A stretch of 15,789 nt of DNA from Aadella sp043822885 (GCA_043822885.1 JBDRBI010000049.1:1-15789), one strand, 5' to 3'; positions 1 through 6,861 are shown, counted from the stretch's first letter. The notes: a model not told the origin generated them from the sequence alone. Numbers and translations: made by a program.

Positions 1-261
1 GGGCTGATGGACCTTAACAGGGCCTATGAAGCGGGAAAGAAGGCGGAAGATCTTGAAACAAGTATAAAAGTTCTTTTATCCGGATTAATGGATAATTATA
101 GTGACATGGAAGAGTACATAGCAAAAGAATGTAACAATGATATGAGCATATTCATCAAAACTGTCCTGAACGGCGGTTTCCTGATGAAGATAAAGAAGGT
201 CAATTACGAAGAGATCAGAAGCTACATGGACGCGGAAACCTCGGTTCTCGAGTCACTGTAA
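1..261 (+). CDS. Unknown protein, 3' part (5' end uncertain)
   Basis: An open frame runs from the left edge to a TAA at 259-261. The first ATG is at base 7, but no stop precedes it and no ribosome site is visible, so the gene probably begins outside the window. The visible 84 residues are soluble and mainly helical, rich in Glu, Lys and Asp, with no signal peptide or membrane segment. A Cys near residue 42 and a Gly-Gly turn (residues 56-57) are the only landmarks. I do not recognise the family. The frame is followed directly by repeat-rich noncoding DNA, so it is probably the last gene of an upstream unit. Confidence 0.55.
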   Translation, partial: GLMDLNRAYEAGKKAEDLETSIKVLLSGLMDNYSDMEEYIAKECNNDMSIFIKTVLNGGFLMKIKKVNYEEIRSYMDAETSVLESL

Positions 262-414
262 AAGTTGGATGCGAGAAGGTAGAGGATAGAGGTCAGAGGG
301 TAGAAGGAAGAAAGACGTGGGACGAGGGGATTGCTTCGTCGTCCTCCGGACTCCTCGCAATGACGGAACGGGGTGTGCTTGTGTAATGTGAAATGTGTTA
401 TGTGTGATGAGAAA

Positions 415-603
415 GGTACAAGTGGATATTTGAGCGCATCGCAATTTTAGTTTTTTTTATAACTTTTTAGGGGAATATTGTTAAATGCTGTTTGAGCCCG
501 AACACCTATAAAAACGAGTGAGGGCGAGTTCATTTAACACCCCTAAAAAGATAGAAAAAAAGCGTTAAGCCATTGCGCACACGCGGAAGTATCCACTTGT
601 TCC
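415..603. repeat. Nested inverted repeat (cruciform-like element)
   Basis: The outer arms are 415-428 and 590-603 (ACAAGTGGATA against TATCCACTTGT, 13 of 14 positions complementary). The inner arms are 463-473 with 540-550 (CTTTTTAGGGG with CCCCTAAAAAG) and 479-487 with 531-539 (TGTTAAATG with CATTTAACA). The inner right arms abut, so they form a 20-bp stem with a 5-base bulge on the left. No gene lies inside. It is probably a non-autonomous mobile or structural repeat; a noncoding RNA cannot be excluded. Confidence 0.75.
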
Positions 604-639
604 ATTAGTAATGGGATTGCTTCAGCCGCTTTGCGGCTT

Positions 640-741
640 CGCAATGACGGAATGGGCGCAATGACGGAATGGGCGCAATGACGGAATGGGCGCAATGACG
701 GAGTTAACGCAATGACGGAGTTAACGCAATGACGGAGGTTC
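640..741. repeat. 17-bp tandem repeat, six units
   Basis: Six consecutive 17-bp units start at 640, 657, 674, 691, 708 and 725. The first three read CGCAATGACGGAATGGG, the next two CGCAATGACGGAGTTAA, and the last begins CGCAATGACGGAGG before diverging. The unit starts with the right terminus (CGCAATGAC) of the GTCATTGCGAG-type element found elsewhere in the window, so the array looks like a local expansion of that end. Confidence 0.92.
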
Positions 742-757
742 CACCATCACTAATTCA

Positions 758-785
758 TTGACTTTTAGTACAGATAGAATAGAAT
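758..785 (+). promoter_or_regulatory. Candidate sigma-70 promoter of the six-gene operon
   Basis: The -35 box TTGACT is at 758-763 and the -10 box TAGAAT at 780-785, with a 16-base spacer. Start of transcription would fall near 792, giving a leader of about 40 bases before the ATG at 833. It lies immediately after the tandem repeat array. Confidence 0.55.
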
Positions 786-832
786 ATATCTGATTTTTAG
801 TATTATGAACGATTGAAAAACAGGAGGGGATG

Positions 833-1168
833 ATGACAGAGGAAATGAGTAAAAATGAGGATAAAATCGGTTCCGAAAAAAGCCTTTTCAGCGCGATAGC
901 GTATATTTCTGTTTTTTGTCTGGTTCCGGTACTTATGAAGAAACAGGACGAATTCATTAAGTTTCATGCTCGTCAGGGGCTAATGCTCTTTATTCTTGAA
1001 GTCGGTATTTGGATAGTAAGTGTCCTTCCTATCTTTGGAGGCATAATTTATACCCTGGGAATGCTTATTTGCGGGATGCTTTCACTTGTAGCTATAGTTC
1101 AGGTCCTTATGGGTAAAAAATGGAAGATGCCGATCATAGGCGACTGGGCGGAAAATCTCAAAATATAG
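833..1168 (+). CDS. DUF4870/Tic20-like small membrane protein
   Basis: Protein of 111 residues with a polar N-terminus, a hydrophobic segment at about 19-34, the loop motif FHARQG at about 44-49, and two further membrane segments at about 51-67 and 72-93. The FHARQG loop followed by hydrophobic helices is typical of the DUF4870 group of small integral membrane proteins, whose function is not established. Two ATG codons are adjacent (830 and 833). The AGGAGG at 822-827 is 5 bases from the second and only 2 from the first, so 833 is the better start. It is first in a close-packed gene run; DUF3047 follows after 15 bases. The family call rests on motif and topology only. Confidence 0.75.
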   Translation: MTEEMSKNEDKIGSEKSLFSAIAYISVFCLVPVLMKKQDEFIKFHARQGLMLFILEVGIWIVSVLPIFGGIIYTLGMLICGMLSLVAIVQVLMGKKWKMPIIGDWAENLKI

Positions 1169-1183
1169 AGAAAGGAAAATTAA

Positions 1184-1927
1184 GTGAAGAGACAAGGTAA
1201 GATGCCCTTCAGATTTTACCTTTTTGCCGTGGCCATCATATTGCTTATTTTCGGATCATATTTTTTATATTTTTCGAAAAAACCGGCGCCTTCGGAAAAA
1301 CATGAGATCGTTGAAAGTTTCCCGTTTTCGGATAAAAGCGACATAGCCGGATGGGATGAGAAAATACTTTCTGAAAAAGGAACGGAATATTCATTAGAAG
1401 AGCAGGACGGCCTTACCTACATGAAGGCCGTAAGCGAAGATTCCGCTTCCGCGCTTTTTCATAAAATACGGCTTTTTCGAGCCAGAAATCCTTTTTTGAG
1501 CTGGAAGTGGCGTATAGAGGAATTTCCGACAACGGTAAAAGAGGACAATCTAAAGAAAAAGAGCCAGTTCGATTTTGCGGCGCAGGTCTACGTCGTATTT
1601 AAAGCGAATTTTCTTCCCAAAGCCCGCGCCATCCAGTACGTGTGGACGCGGGATGTTGATAAGGGGACGGTAGCGCAAAGTCCTTATACGAAAAACGTAA
1701 AGACAATAGTTCTGGAATCCGGAGACGCCGGAATTTGGAAATCCGAGAACAGGGATATCGGAAAAGATTATCTTATGCTTTTCGGAGAGGAATTAGAAAA
1801 AGACGTAATGGCAATATCCTTTATGACCGATTCCGACAGCACTTCTTCCCGGGCAGTCGCGGGATATACGGACATAACCGTCGGTTATTTGGGAAAAGAA
1901 CGAAAGGAGAATCCATCAGATATTTAA
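1184..1927 (+). CDS. DUF3047 family protein, membrane-anchored
   Basis: Protein of 247 residues starting at GTG 1184, preceded by GAAAGGAA. Residues 9-30 form one hydrophobic segment that acts as a signal anchor, so most of the protein should be outside the inner membrane. The rest matches the DUF3047 pattern as I know it: the core SWKWRIEEFP at 106-115, FDFAAQVYVVF at about 129-139, IQYVWTRD at 150-157, an LESGDAGIW segment near 177-185, ENRDIGKDY at 188-196 and MTDSDST at 214-220. These proteins look like beta-sandwich, possibly carbohydrate-binding, domains of unknown role. Its 3' end overlaps the proposed start of the HAMP gene, suggesting coupled translation. Function is not assigned. 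Confidence 0.85.
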   Translation: MKRQGKMPFRFYLFAVAIILLIFGSYFLYFSKKPAPSEKHEIVESFPFSDKSDIAGWDEKILSEKGTEYSLEEQDGLTYMKAVSEDSASALFHKIRLFRARNPFLSWKWRIEEFPTTVKEDNLKKKSQFDFAAQVYVVFKANFLPKARAIQYVWTRDVDKGTVAQSPYTKNVKTIVLESGDAGIWKSENRDIGKDYLMLFGEELEKDVMAISFMTDSDSTSSRAVAGYTDITVGYLGKERKENPSDI

Positions 1928-2334
1928 ACCGATCGTTACAATCGAAGTACCTTTTTATCCTGATCCTTTCAATGATAATACCTACGGTCGTCGTGGGAGG
2001 ATGTCTGTACTATTTCATCTTTACGGTCATGGCCGAAAGACTCGCGCTTCCCGATATGATAGCGAGGGATATAGTGCCGGTAATACAGAGTATTAACGTT
2101 ATTCTGGCGATAGGCCTTCCGATAGTTTTCTTCGTTCTGTTAACCTGGGCGGTAGTCCTGTCTTTTAGATTCATAGCTCCGCTTGAGAGATTGGAAGAGG
2201 ATATAAAACTTATAGACGAAGGGGATTATTCCGTTAGGCTGAAGATAAACAGAGATCACGATCTTGCGCCGATCGCGGGTGTAATAAACGATCTTGTAGC
2301 GCAGCTTGAAGGAAAGAGAGGGCCTAATAAATGA
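1915..2334 (+). CDS. Short two-helix HAMP-domain membrane protein (probable ATC start)
   Basis: The product has two membrane helices (about residues 11-36 and 60-83 if it starts at 1915) followed by a HAMP-type linker, IAPLERLEEDIKLIDEGDYS..., with its typical Pro and Glu positions. It then ends with no kinase, cyclase or methyl-accepting domain. Such stand-alone HAMP proteins may be partners or regulators of other membrane proteins. No normal start codon fits. The only upstream in-frame ATG (1735) would force about 190 bases of overlap with DUF3047 and an unlikely basic N-terminus. The in-frame ATC at 1915 lies 4 bases after AGGAGA (1905-1910) and gives a normal N-terminus. The next ATG (1972) falls inside the first helix. 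The end overlaps lpxA by ATGA. Confidence 0.75.
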   Translation: MRYLNRSLQSKYLFILILSMIIPTVVVGGCLYYFIFTVMAERLALPDMIARDIVPVIQSINVILAIGLPIVFFVLLTWAVVLSFRFIAPLERLEEDIKLIDEGDYSVRLKINRDHDLAPIAGVINDLVAQLEGKRGPNK

Positions 2335-3122
2335 CAATAGCAAGTTCAGCCGTCGTGTCCGCGGGAGCCGAGTTAGACCCGTCGGTCGAGATAGGGCCGG
2401 GAGCCGTTATAGAAGAAGGAGTACGTCTTTTTGCCGGTGTAAAAATAATGGCTAACGCGTACATACATAAAGGTACGGAGATAGGAGAGAACACAGTAGT
2501 GCATCAGGGAGCGGTCATAGGTAATCAGCCGCAGGATCTTTCCTACAAAGGGGCGCCTACGCGTACAAAGATCGGTAAGAACAATGTTATAAGAGAAAAT
2601 GTTACCATACATCGGGGAACAGAAGAAGGGTCTGAGACGGTCATAGGTGATAATAATTTTCTTATGGTGCAGTCGCATGTAGGGCATAATTGTGAAATAG
2701 AAAATGACGTAATAATCGCTAACGGCGCGCTTTTGGCGGGATACGTAAAAGTGGAAAAGGGAGCTTTCATCTCGGGCAATGTTGTCTTTCATCAGTTTTG
2801 CCGTATCGGGAAATATGCCATGATAGGCGGATTTACCGGGGTAAATAAAGATGTTCCCCCGTTCATGATCGTCAGGGGGCCGTCCGTGATCCGGGGGGTC
2901 AATCTGGTAGGGCTTAGAAGAGCGGGTTTTAGCCGTGACATTATACGTGAAATAAAAGAAGCGTATAAGGATCTTTATGTTTCCGATCTATCCCAGGCCG
3001 AAGCCATCGCCAAAATAAAAGAAAGAGAAAATTCCGAAGAGATCGAACATTTAATAAGATTTATCGAGTCTTCAAAAAGAGGTATATGTAAGGCCCGTTT
3101 TAGTAAAGAAGATTTTTTTTAA
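2331..3122 (+). CDS. lpxA: UDP-N-acetylglucosamine acyltransferase (LpxA)
   Basis: LpxA transfers a 3-hydroxyacyl chain from acyl carrier protein to UDP-GlcNAc, the first step of lipid A synthesis, in the cytoplasm as a trimer. The 263 residues match the family length. Hexapeptide repeats forming the left-handed beta-helix span about 1-185, with the NQPQDL loop at 65-70 and VTIHRGT at 91-97. The QSHVGHNC segment at 114-121 holds His119, matching the catalytic base (E. coli His125), and FHQFCRIG is at 153-160. A helical C-terminal part begins at NLVGLRRAGFSRD (191-203). It overlaps the HAMP gene by four bases and is not beside lpxD, fabZ or lpxB here. Residues 149-150 are Gly-Asn where E. coli has Gly-Gly; otherwise it looks intact. 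Confidence 0.95.
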   Translation: MTIASSAVVSAGAELDPSVEIGPGAVIEEGVRLFAGVKIMANAYIHKGTEIGENTVVHQGAVIGNQPQDLSYKGAPTRTKIGKNNVIRENVTIHRGTEEGSETVIGDNNFLMVQSHVGHNCEIENDVIIANGALLAGYVKVEKGAFISGNVVFHQFCRIGKYAMIGGFTGVNKDVPPFMIVRGPSVIRGVNLVGLRRAGFSRDIIREIKEAYKDLYVSDLSQAEAIAKIKERENSEEIEHLIRFIESSKRGICKARFSKEDFF

Positions 3123-3160
3123 AACATAGAAGAGTCAATAAATAAGAAGGGGGGAAAGTA

Positions 3161-3508
3161 ATGGAGAAAAAAGATATCGATAAAATGGTAAAGAAGTATC
3201 AGCCGATGGTAAAAAGGACAGGGGAGCAGCTGGCAAAAGCTTTAAAAGCGGCCGAAAAGGACGTAGCGAAGATGTACAAGATCGCGCAGGTCCACGTGGA
3301 ACTGCAGATGAAGAATCTTCAGAAAGAAAAACTATATCATGAAATAGGAAAGTTTGTCGCGGAAAGGCTGGTCAAGGGGGATCTTGATCTTTTAGCTCTC
3401 GATAAGTACAAAAAAAGCATTTTAGAGATAGATTCCGAAAAAGAAAAGGTAAAAAATAAGCTCACAGATGCCGAGAAAAAAGGCAAAAAAGGAGCGAAAA
3501 AGAAATAA
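3161..3508 (+). CDS. Lysine-rich helical protein, unknown function
   Basis: Protein of 115 residues with start ATG 3161 and GGGGGGAAA just upstream. It is highly charged, about a quarter lysine, with heptad-like spacing of hydrophobic residues over about 20-65 that suggests a coiled coil or helical hairpin. The last 16 residues are an almost continuous Lys/Gly/Ala basic tail resembling histone H1-type or nucleic-acid-binding tails. There is no signal peptide, so it is cytoplasmic. It lies 38 bases after lpxA and 31 before the HEAT gene, in the same operon. I do not recognise a named family. Binding of DNA, RNA or an acidic partner is a guess from composition. Confidence 0.75.
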   Translation: MEKKDIDKMVKKYQPMVKRTGEQLAKALKAAEKDVAKMYKIAQVHVELQMKNLQKEKLYHEIGKFVAERLVKGDLDLLALDKYKKSILEIDSEKEKVKNKLTDAEKKGKKGAKKK

Positions 3509-3539
3509 CCTCGCGGGAAAGCAGGGTTAGGGAGGAAAG

Positions 3540-4559
3540 ATGTTAAAAAAGAGGCTCTTAGTAACGATAGTTATAATGATGTTTGCAAGCGGAACTTTTG
3601 TGTGTGCCGAGGAAATAGGAGTAAGGGTCAACTACAGGATGAAGAGGATTGCGGAACAGTTGTATGACCGGCAGGAAAGGGTCGGAGCTCAGAGGAAGCT
3701 TTCAAGTTACGGCACGGAAGTAACGGAATATGTCCTGCCGATATTGAAAGAAAAAGGAAAAGATCACGCCCGCGTAGCCGCTTTACGTATTATCGCGAGC
3801 GTAAAAGATGAAAGAGCGGAAGATGATGTCGCTATTTTGCTGAAAGACCCCAATCATATGGTGAGGCAGGAAGCGGCGAAAACATTGGGTATCATAGGGA
3901 AAAAAGATTCATCAGTCGATGCTTTGAGAAAACTTCTGGGCGATTTTTACCCGAATGTGAGGTTCAACGCGATAAGAGCGATGGCGAGCATGGCCAGGGC
4001 AAAAGATACAGATGTGTTCATAAGCGCCTTAGGGGATTATGATCCCAGAATACGAAAATTTGCCGTGGTAGCTTTAGGAGAATTGAGATCCAAAGAAGCG
4101 GTGCCGTACCTTTCGCAAATGGTAAGAGATATGGACCCTGAAGTGCGCTTAGAGTTGGCAAGAGCTTTTGGGAATATCGCCACAGCCGATTGTCTTGAGC
4201 CTTTGGTGTGGCTTGTATCCGACCCGTCTCCGGAGATAAGGGGACTGGCCGTAGAAGAGATCGGAACGATCAAAGAAGGGGATAGAGAAGCGGCTTTGGT
4301 CTCGATCACAGAGAGCATTTATCCCGATGTTATTGCTAAAGGTATAAGGGGTTTAACCGACATAAAAAGCGGGAAAGTTCTGGAGATAGCTAAAGCGAAT
4401 CTTAATAGTGAGCATATGATCGTAAAAATGGCGGCGATATATGCTATCGGAAAAATGGGTAAGGGTGAGAATAAGGCAGTTCTGACGGATATGTTGGAAG
4501 CGGAATCTACCGCGGTAAGAAAGCAAGCGCAGGAAGCTTTGGCGGACTTGAAAGGTTGA
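3540..4559 (+). CDS. Secreted HEAT-repeat protein
   Basis: Protein of 339 residues with GGAGG directly upstream of ATG 3540. Residues 1-23 are a clear signal peptide with a probable cut after FVCA, leaving EEIG. The mature part is built from 30-33-residue helical pairs of the HEAT/PBS-lyase type, with recurring signatures such as DPNHMVRQEAAKTLG, DFYPNVRFNAIRAM, DYDPRIRKFAVVALG, DMDPEVRLELARAFG and DPSPEIRGLAVEEIG, about eight repeats in all. Such solenoids are protein-binding scaffolds; here it would act in the periplasm. No catalytic motif is visible. It ends the operon, followed by inverted repeats. The cysteine at the cleavage site does not form a good lipobox, so I read it as a soluble secreted protein. 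Confidence 0.88.
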   Translation: MLKKRLLVTIVIMMFASGTFVCAEEIGVRVNYRMKRIAEQLYDRQERVGAQRKLSSYGTEVTEYVLPILKEKGKDHARVAALRIIASVKDERAEDDVAILLKDPNHMVRQEAAKTLGIIGKKDSSVDALRKLLGDFYPNVRFNAIRAMASMARAKDTDVFISALGDYDPRIRKFAVVALGELRSKEAVPYLSQMVRDMDPEVRLELARAFGNIATADCLEPLVWLVSDPSPEIRGLAVEEIGTIKEGDREAALVSITESIYPDVIAKGIRGLTDIKSGKVLEIAKANLNSEHMIVKMAAIYAIGKMGKGENKAVLTDMLEAESTAVRKQAQEALADLKG

Positions 4560-4608
4560 TGGTGAACGGTTTAAAGGTTGAAAGGTCTGGAAAATAGTCA
4601 CAAAGTTT

Positions 4609-4681
4609 TCTAACCTGGTTAATCGTGCCAGGTAAATGATTTGATCTTATAATAACCTGGCAGCTTTTTAACCAGGTTAGA
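4609..4681. repeat. Nested palindrome after the operon, possible terminator
   Basis: The outer arms 4609-4622 (TCTAACCTGGTTAA) and 4668-4681 are a perfect 14-bp inverted repeat. Inside, 4626-4633 (TGCCAGGT) pairs with 4655-4662 (ACCTGGCA). The two stems share the word ACCTGG or CCAGG, so alternative pairings exist. It is followed by CATTTTT, so it could stop transcription of the upstream operon. It may equally be a mobile repeat. Confidence 0.7.
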
Positions 4682-4696
4682 CATTTTTAGTCGAGG

Positions 4697-4747
4697 CGGG
4701 GACACCCTTCCTTTTGGGGTATAACCCGTTGTCGAAGGATGTCCCCG
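4697..4747. repeat. REP-like palindrome with GGGGACA ends
   Basis: CGGGGACA (4697-4704) pairs with TGTCCCCG (4740-4747), and CCTTC (4706-4710) with GAAGG (4734-4738), with one mismatch between them. A small GGGT-ATA-ACCC hairpin sits at 4717-4727. Elements of this design usually accompany REP-associated Y1 transposases; that link is from general knowledge, and no such gene is adjacent. A T-rich stretch follows (4750-4760), so it may also terminate transcription. Confidence 0.65.
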
Positions 4748-4760
4748 GATTTTTATTTTT

Positions 4761-5465
4761 ATGAACTTAAGAGCAAAGGCAACTAGGGTAACTGCTAAAC
4801 TGAAGCGAATATATGATCTTTTGGAAGAACATTTTGGGGATCTCAAATGGTGGCCGGCCGGATCTGATTTTGAAGTAATGGTCGGCGCTGTACTCACACA
4901 GAACACTTCCTGGAAGAATGTCGAAAAAGCGATAGACAGCCTTAAAAGAAAAAGGCTGATGGATCCCTTCAAGATCAAAAGGACCGAGCTCGTTAAATTG
5001 TCGGAAACGATCCGTTCTTCCGGATTCCACAGGATAAAGGCAGAGAGGCTTAAATCAATAAGCGAATTCCTCATTAAAGAATCTTCAGGGGACGCAGCCG
5101 GTTTAAAAAAGAAAAAAACCCATAAATTAAGGGAAATGCTGCTAGAGGTCAACGGAGTGGGGCCCGAGACCGCGGATTCTATACTTCTATACGCTTTAGG
5201 AAAACCTGTATTTGTCGTGGATGCCTACACTAAAAGGATATTCGGAAGGCATGGTCTTATAAAAGATGGCGCTTCTTATGATGATGTGCAGTGTTTGGTG
5301 CATAAGGAATTTCCGAGAAAAATAAAAAAGATGAATCAGTTCCACGCTCTTTTAGTCGAAACGGCAAAAAATTTTTGTAAAAAGAATGATCCGATGTGCG
5401 GGAAATGCCCGCTGGGAAGCGGGAAGACAGATAAGCGAAAAAGTAACTTGTCACCAGTCACCTAG
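4761..5465 (+). CDS. Endonuclease III-like DNA glycosylase (COG2231 type), altered C-terminus
   Basis: A helix-hairpin-helix GPD-fold base-excision enzyme of 234 residues. Visible marks are FEVMVGAVLTQNTSWKNVEKA (37-57), the hairpin LEVNGVGPETADSILLYALG (128-147) and FVVDAYTKRI (151-160), whose Asp154 is the catalytic aspartate position. The Lys used by bifunctional endonuclease III is replaced by Glu in GPET, so a glycosylase without lyase activity is expected, as in 3-methyladenine glycosylase relatives. Cys206, Cys213 and Cys216 match three of the four iron-sulfur ligands, but the fourth Cys is absent. The last six residues and the stop codon come from an intergenic repeat. No ribosome site precedes ATG 4761, which follows a palindrome and T-rich DNA. 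Confidence 0.85.
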   Translation: MNLRAKATRVTAKLKRIYDLLEEHFGDLKWWPAGSDFEVMVGAVLTQNTSWKNVEKAIDSLKRKRLMDPFKIKRTELVKLSETIRSSGFHRIKAERLKSISEFLIKESSGDAAGLKKKKTHKLREMLLEVNGVGPETADSILLYALGKPVFVVDAYTKRIFGRHGLIKDGASYDDVQCLVHKEFPRKIKKMNQFHALLVETAKNFCKKNDPMCGKCPLGSGKTDKRKSNLSPVT

Positions 5466-5545
5466 TCACCCCCTCGGCTTCGCTCCCCTCGACTTCGCTC
5501 GGGACAGGCGGGACAAGCAGGTCACCAGTAGATTGACTGATGCGC
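5451..5545 (+). repeat. GTCACCAGT-type dispersed repeat, copy 1
   Basis: TCACCAGTCACCTAGTCACC words at 5451-5470 are followed by a segment with CTCGACTTCGCTCGGGACAG (5488-5507), whose 25-bp surrounding block 5485-5509 recurs inverted at 12143-12167. A 26-bp core at 5520-5545 (GGTCACCAGTAGATTGACTG then ATGCGC) follows. The same core occurs at 15459-15484 and, inverted, at 12094-12119. The repeat overlaps the end of the glycosylase gene. Confidence 0.88.
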
Positions 5546-5588
5546 AAATTGGAGATGAACGGGCAGAAGGTCAAAAGCCGAAAGTTTG

Positions 5589-5748
5589 GTAATAGTTCAG
5601 TTGTTTTCAGTAATAAAATACTGCAGCCTGCGTCATTGCGAGCGAAGCGAAGCAATCTCTATGATTTTAGAATAGATTGCTTTGGGCGCTAAAGCACCCT
5701 CGCAATGACAGTTTGAGACGATTCTGTCTTGCACAACTGAACTATTAC
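5589..5748. repeat. Composite inverted-repeat element (MITE-like)
   Basis: The outer arms 5589-5604 (GTAATAGTTCAGTTGT) and 5733-5748 are perfect 16-bp inverted repeats. Inside lies a full GTCATTGCGAG-type element: GTCATTGCGAG (5632-5642) with CTCGCAATGAC (5699-5709), and AAGCAATCT (5650-5658) with AGATTGCTT (5674-5682). One palindromic element therefore sits within another. No coding sequence is inside. Confidence 0.85.
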
Positions 5749-5831
5749 AAAGTTTGAAAAAAACAGAAGCGAGAAGATAAAGAAGTTTCTAATTGCCAGA
5801 GCGTATAACGAAAATAGTTTTAAAAGAGAAA

Positions 5832-5971
5832 AAGACGAGGGGTGTTCGAGCACAGAATAAAATTTCTCGCCTAGCAAGGACAAAAATAATTTACACTTCC
5901 TTGTTTTTCTACTCCTGAAACAGGAAAATAACAGAGAAATTTTGTGAGGCGCGCAGAATATTCCTCGTCTT
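5832..5971. repeat. Multi-branched inverted repeat upstream of the suhB-like gene
   Basis: AAGACGAGG (5832-5840) pairs with CCTCGTCTT (5963-5971), and AAAATTTCTC (5859-5868) with GAGAAATTTT (5934-5943). Small inner hairpins include AAGGA with TCCTT, and TCCTG-AAA-CAGGA near 5914-5926. It contains GGTGTTCGAGC, which resembles the reverse complement of part of the 415-603 element, so the two may be related. It could be a mobile repeat or a structured leader or small RNA. Confidence 0.65.
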
Positions 5972-6031
5972 GAGATCTCATTTTATAGAATAAGGATACA
6001 GGACTTGCAATGACGGAAGAGAGAGGGTGAC

Positions 6032-6835
6032 ATGGAAGATAACGGAAAAATGATGGAGTGCGCGGTTGAAGCCGCCAAGAAGGCCGGAGAATATGTTGTC
6101 AGTCGTATGGGTAAACTTAAAGAGATAGGGCATAAAGGCGGCATAAGCGATCTGGTCACGGATGCGGATAAAGAGTCGGAAAGAATAATAACAGGCATGA
6201 TAAGGGAAAGATTCCCATCTCATTCTTTACTTGCCGAAGAGGGCGGGGAGAGCAAGGGGGAAAATAAAACAAAGTGGATCATAGACCCTATAGACGGGAC
6301 TACGAATTTTGCGCATGGGTTCCCGGTTTTTTGTGTTTCTATAGGAGTATCTGTCGGAGGAGAGGTTAAGCTCGGGGTAGTTTACGATCCCACAAGAAAA
6401 GAACTGTTTGCCGCGGAGAAAGGGAAAGGAGCAACACTTAACGGTGTTCCTATGCGCGTATCGAAAGAAGAAAAAGTCCAGGGCGCTCTTGTAGCTACAG
6501 GATTTGCTTATGATGTAGAGAAAAAAGAAGCTAATATTGAGAATTTTAAGATCATGCTGCGGAACGCCCAAGCGGTTAGAAGACCGGGTTCAGCGGCGAT
6601 CGATCTTTGTTATGTGGCTTGCGGAAGATTTGATGGATTTTGGGAAAGCTATCTTTCTCCGTGGGACACCGCCGCGGGACATTTGATGGTAACTGAGGCC
6701 GGAGGAATTGTTACGAAATTTGACGGTCAACTTTTTGATATTTTTGAGCCGGAGATCGTTGCGACCAACGGAAAGATCCATGAGGAGATGTTGAAGCTTC
6801 TCTCCTTGGCAGAAAAGCCCCCCTTAGAGCGATGA
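6032..6835 (+). CDS. suhB: Inositol monophosphatase family protein (SuhB-like)
   Basis: A Mg-dependent, Li-sensitive-type sugar or inositol phosphate phosphatase, cytoplasmic, 267 residues (normal for the family). Metal and catalytic motifs are intact: AEEGG with Glu69 (68-72), the signature WIIDPIDGTTNFAHGFP (82-98) with Asp85 and Asp88, and WDTAAG (211-216) with Asp212. Start ATG 6032 follows GAGAGGGTGAC. The exact substrate (myo-inositol-1-phosphate, another sugar phosphate or 3'-phosphoadenosine compounds) cannot be told from sequence, although the motifs fit IMPase/SuhB better than CysQ. In E. coli, SuhB also acts with NusA and NusG on rRNA transcription; whether that applies here is unknown. 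It stands alone between two large inverted repeats. Confidence 0.88.
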   Translation: MEDNGKMMECAVEAAKKAGEYVVSRMGKLKEIGHKGGISDLVTDADKESERIITGMIRERFPSHSLLAEEGGESKGENKTKWIIDPIDGTTNFAHGFPVFCVSIGVSVGGEVKLGVVYDPTRKELFAAEKGKGATLNGVPMRVSKEEKVQGALVATGFAYDVEKKEANIENFKIMLRNAQAVRRPGSAAIDLCYVACGRFDGFWESYLSPWDTAAGHLMVTEAGGIVTKFDGQLFDIFEPEIVATNGKIHEEMLKLLSLAEKPPLER

Positions 6836-6861
6836 CAGTCTTTAGCCGTAATAGTAATAGC

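Larger units (their letters stand above)
262..757. other. Repeat-filled intergenic region
   Basis: No convincing gene is present; short open frames here lack ribosome sites and run through repeats. It opens with purine-rich low-complexity sequence (about 280-320). It then holds a half copy of the GTCATTGCGAG-type element (about 329-366, GATTGCTTC to CTCGCAATGACGG), a TG-rich degenerate stretch (about 371-410), a nested inverted repeat (415-603), another half element (about 611-650) and a 17-bp tandem array (640-741). Confidence 0.7.

Noticed and set aside
481..537. GTTAAAT and ATTTAAC words resembling integron attC core sites
   Set aside because: The order is reversed relative to attC (RYYYAAC should come first, GTTRRRY last), and no integrase or cassette is present; they are arms of the nested palindrome.
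1735..1914. Upstream ATG start for the HAMP protein
   Set aside because: It would overlap the DUF3047 gene by about 190 bases and add a basic, non-family-like N-terminus, with no ribosome site.
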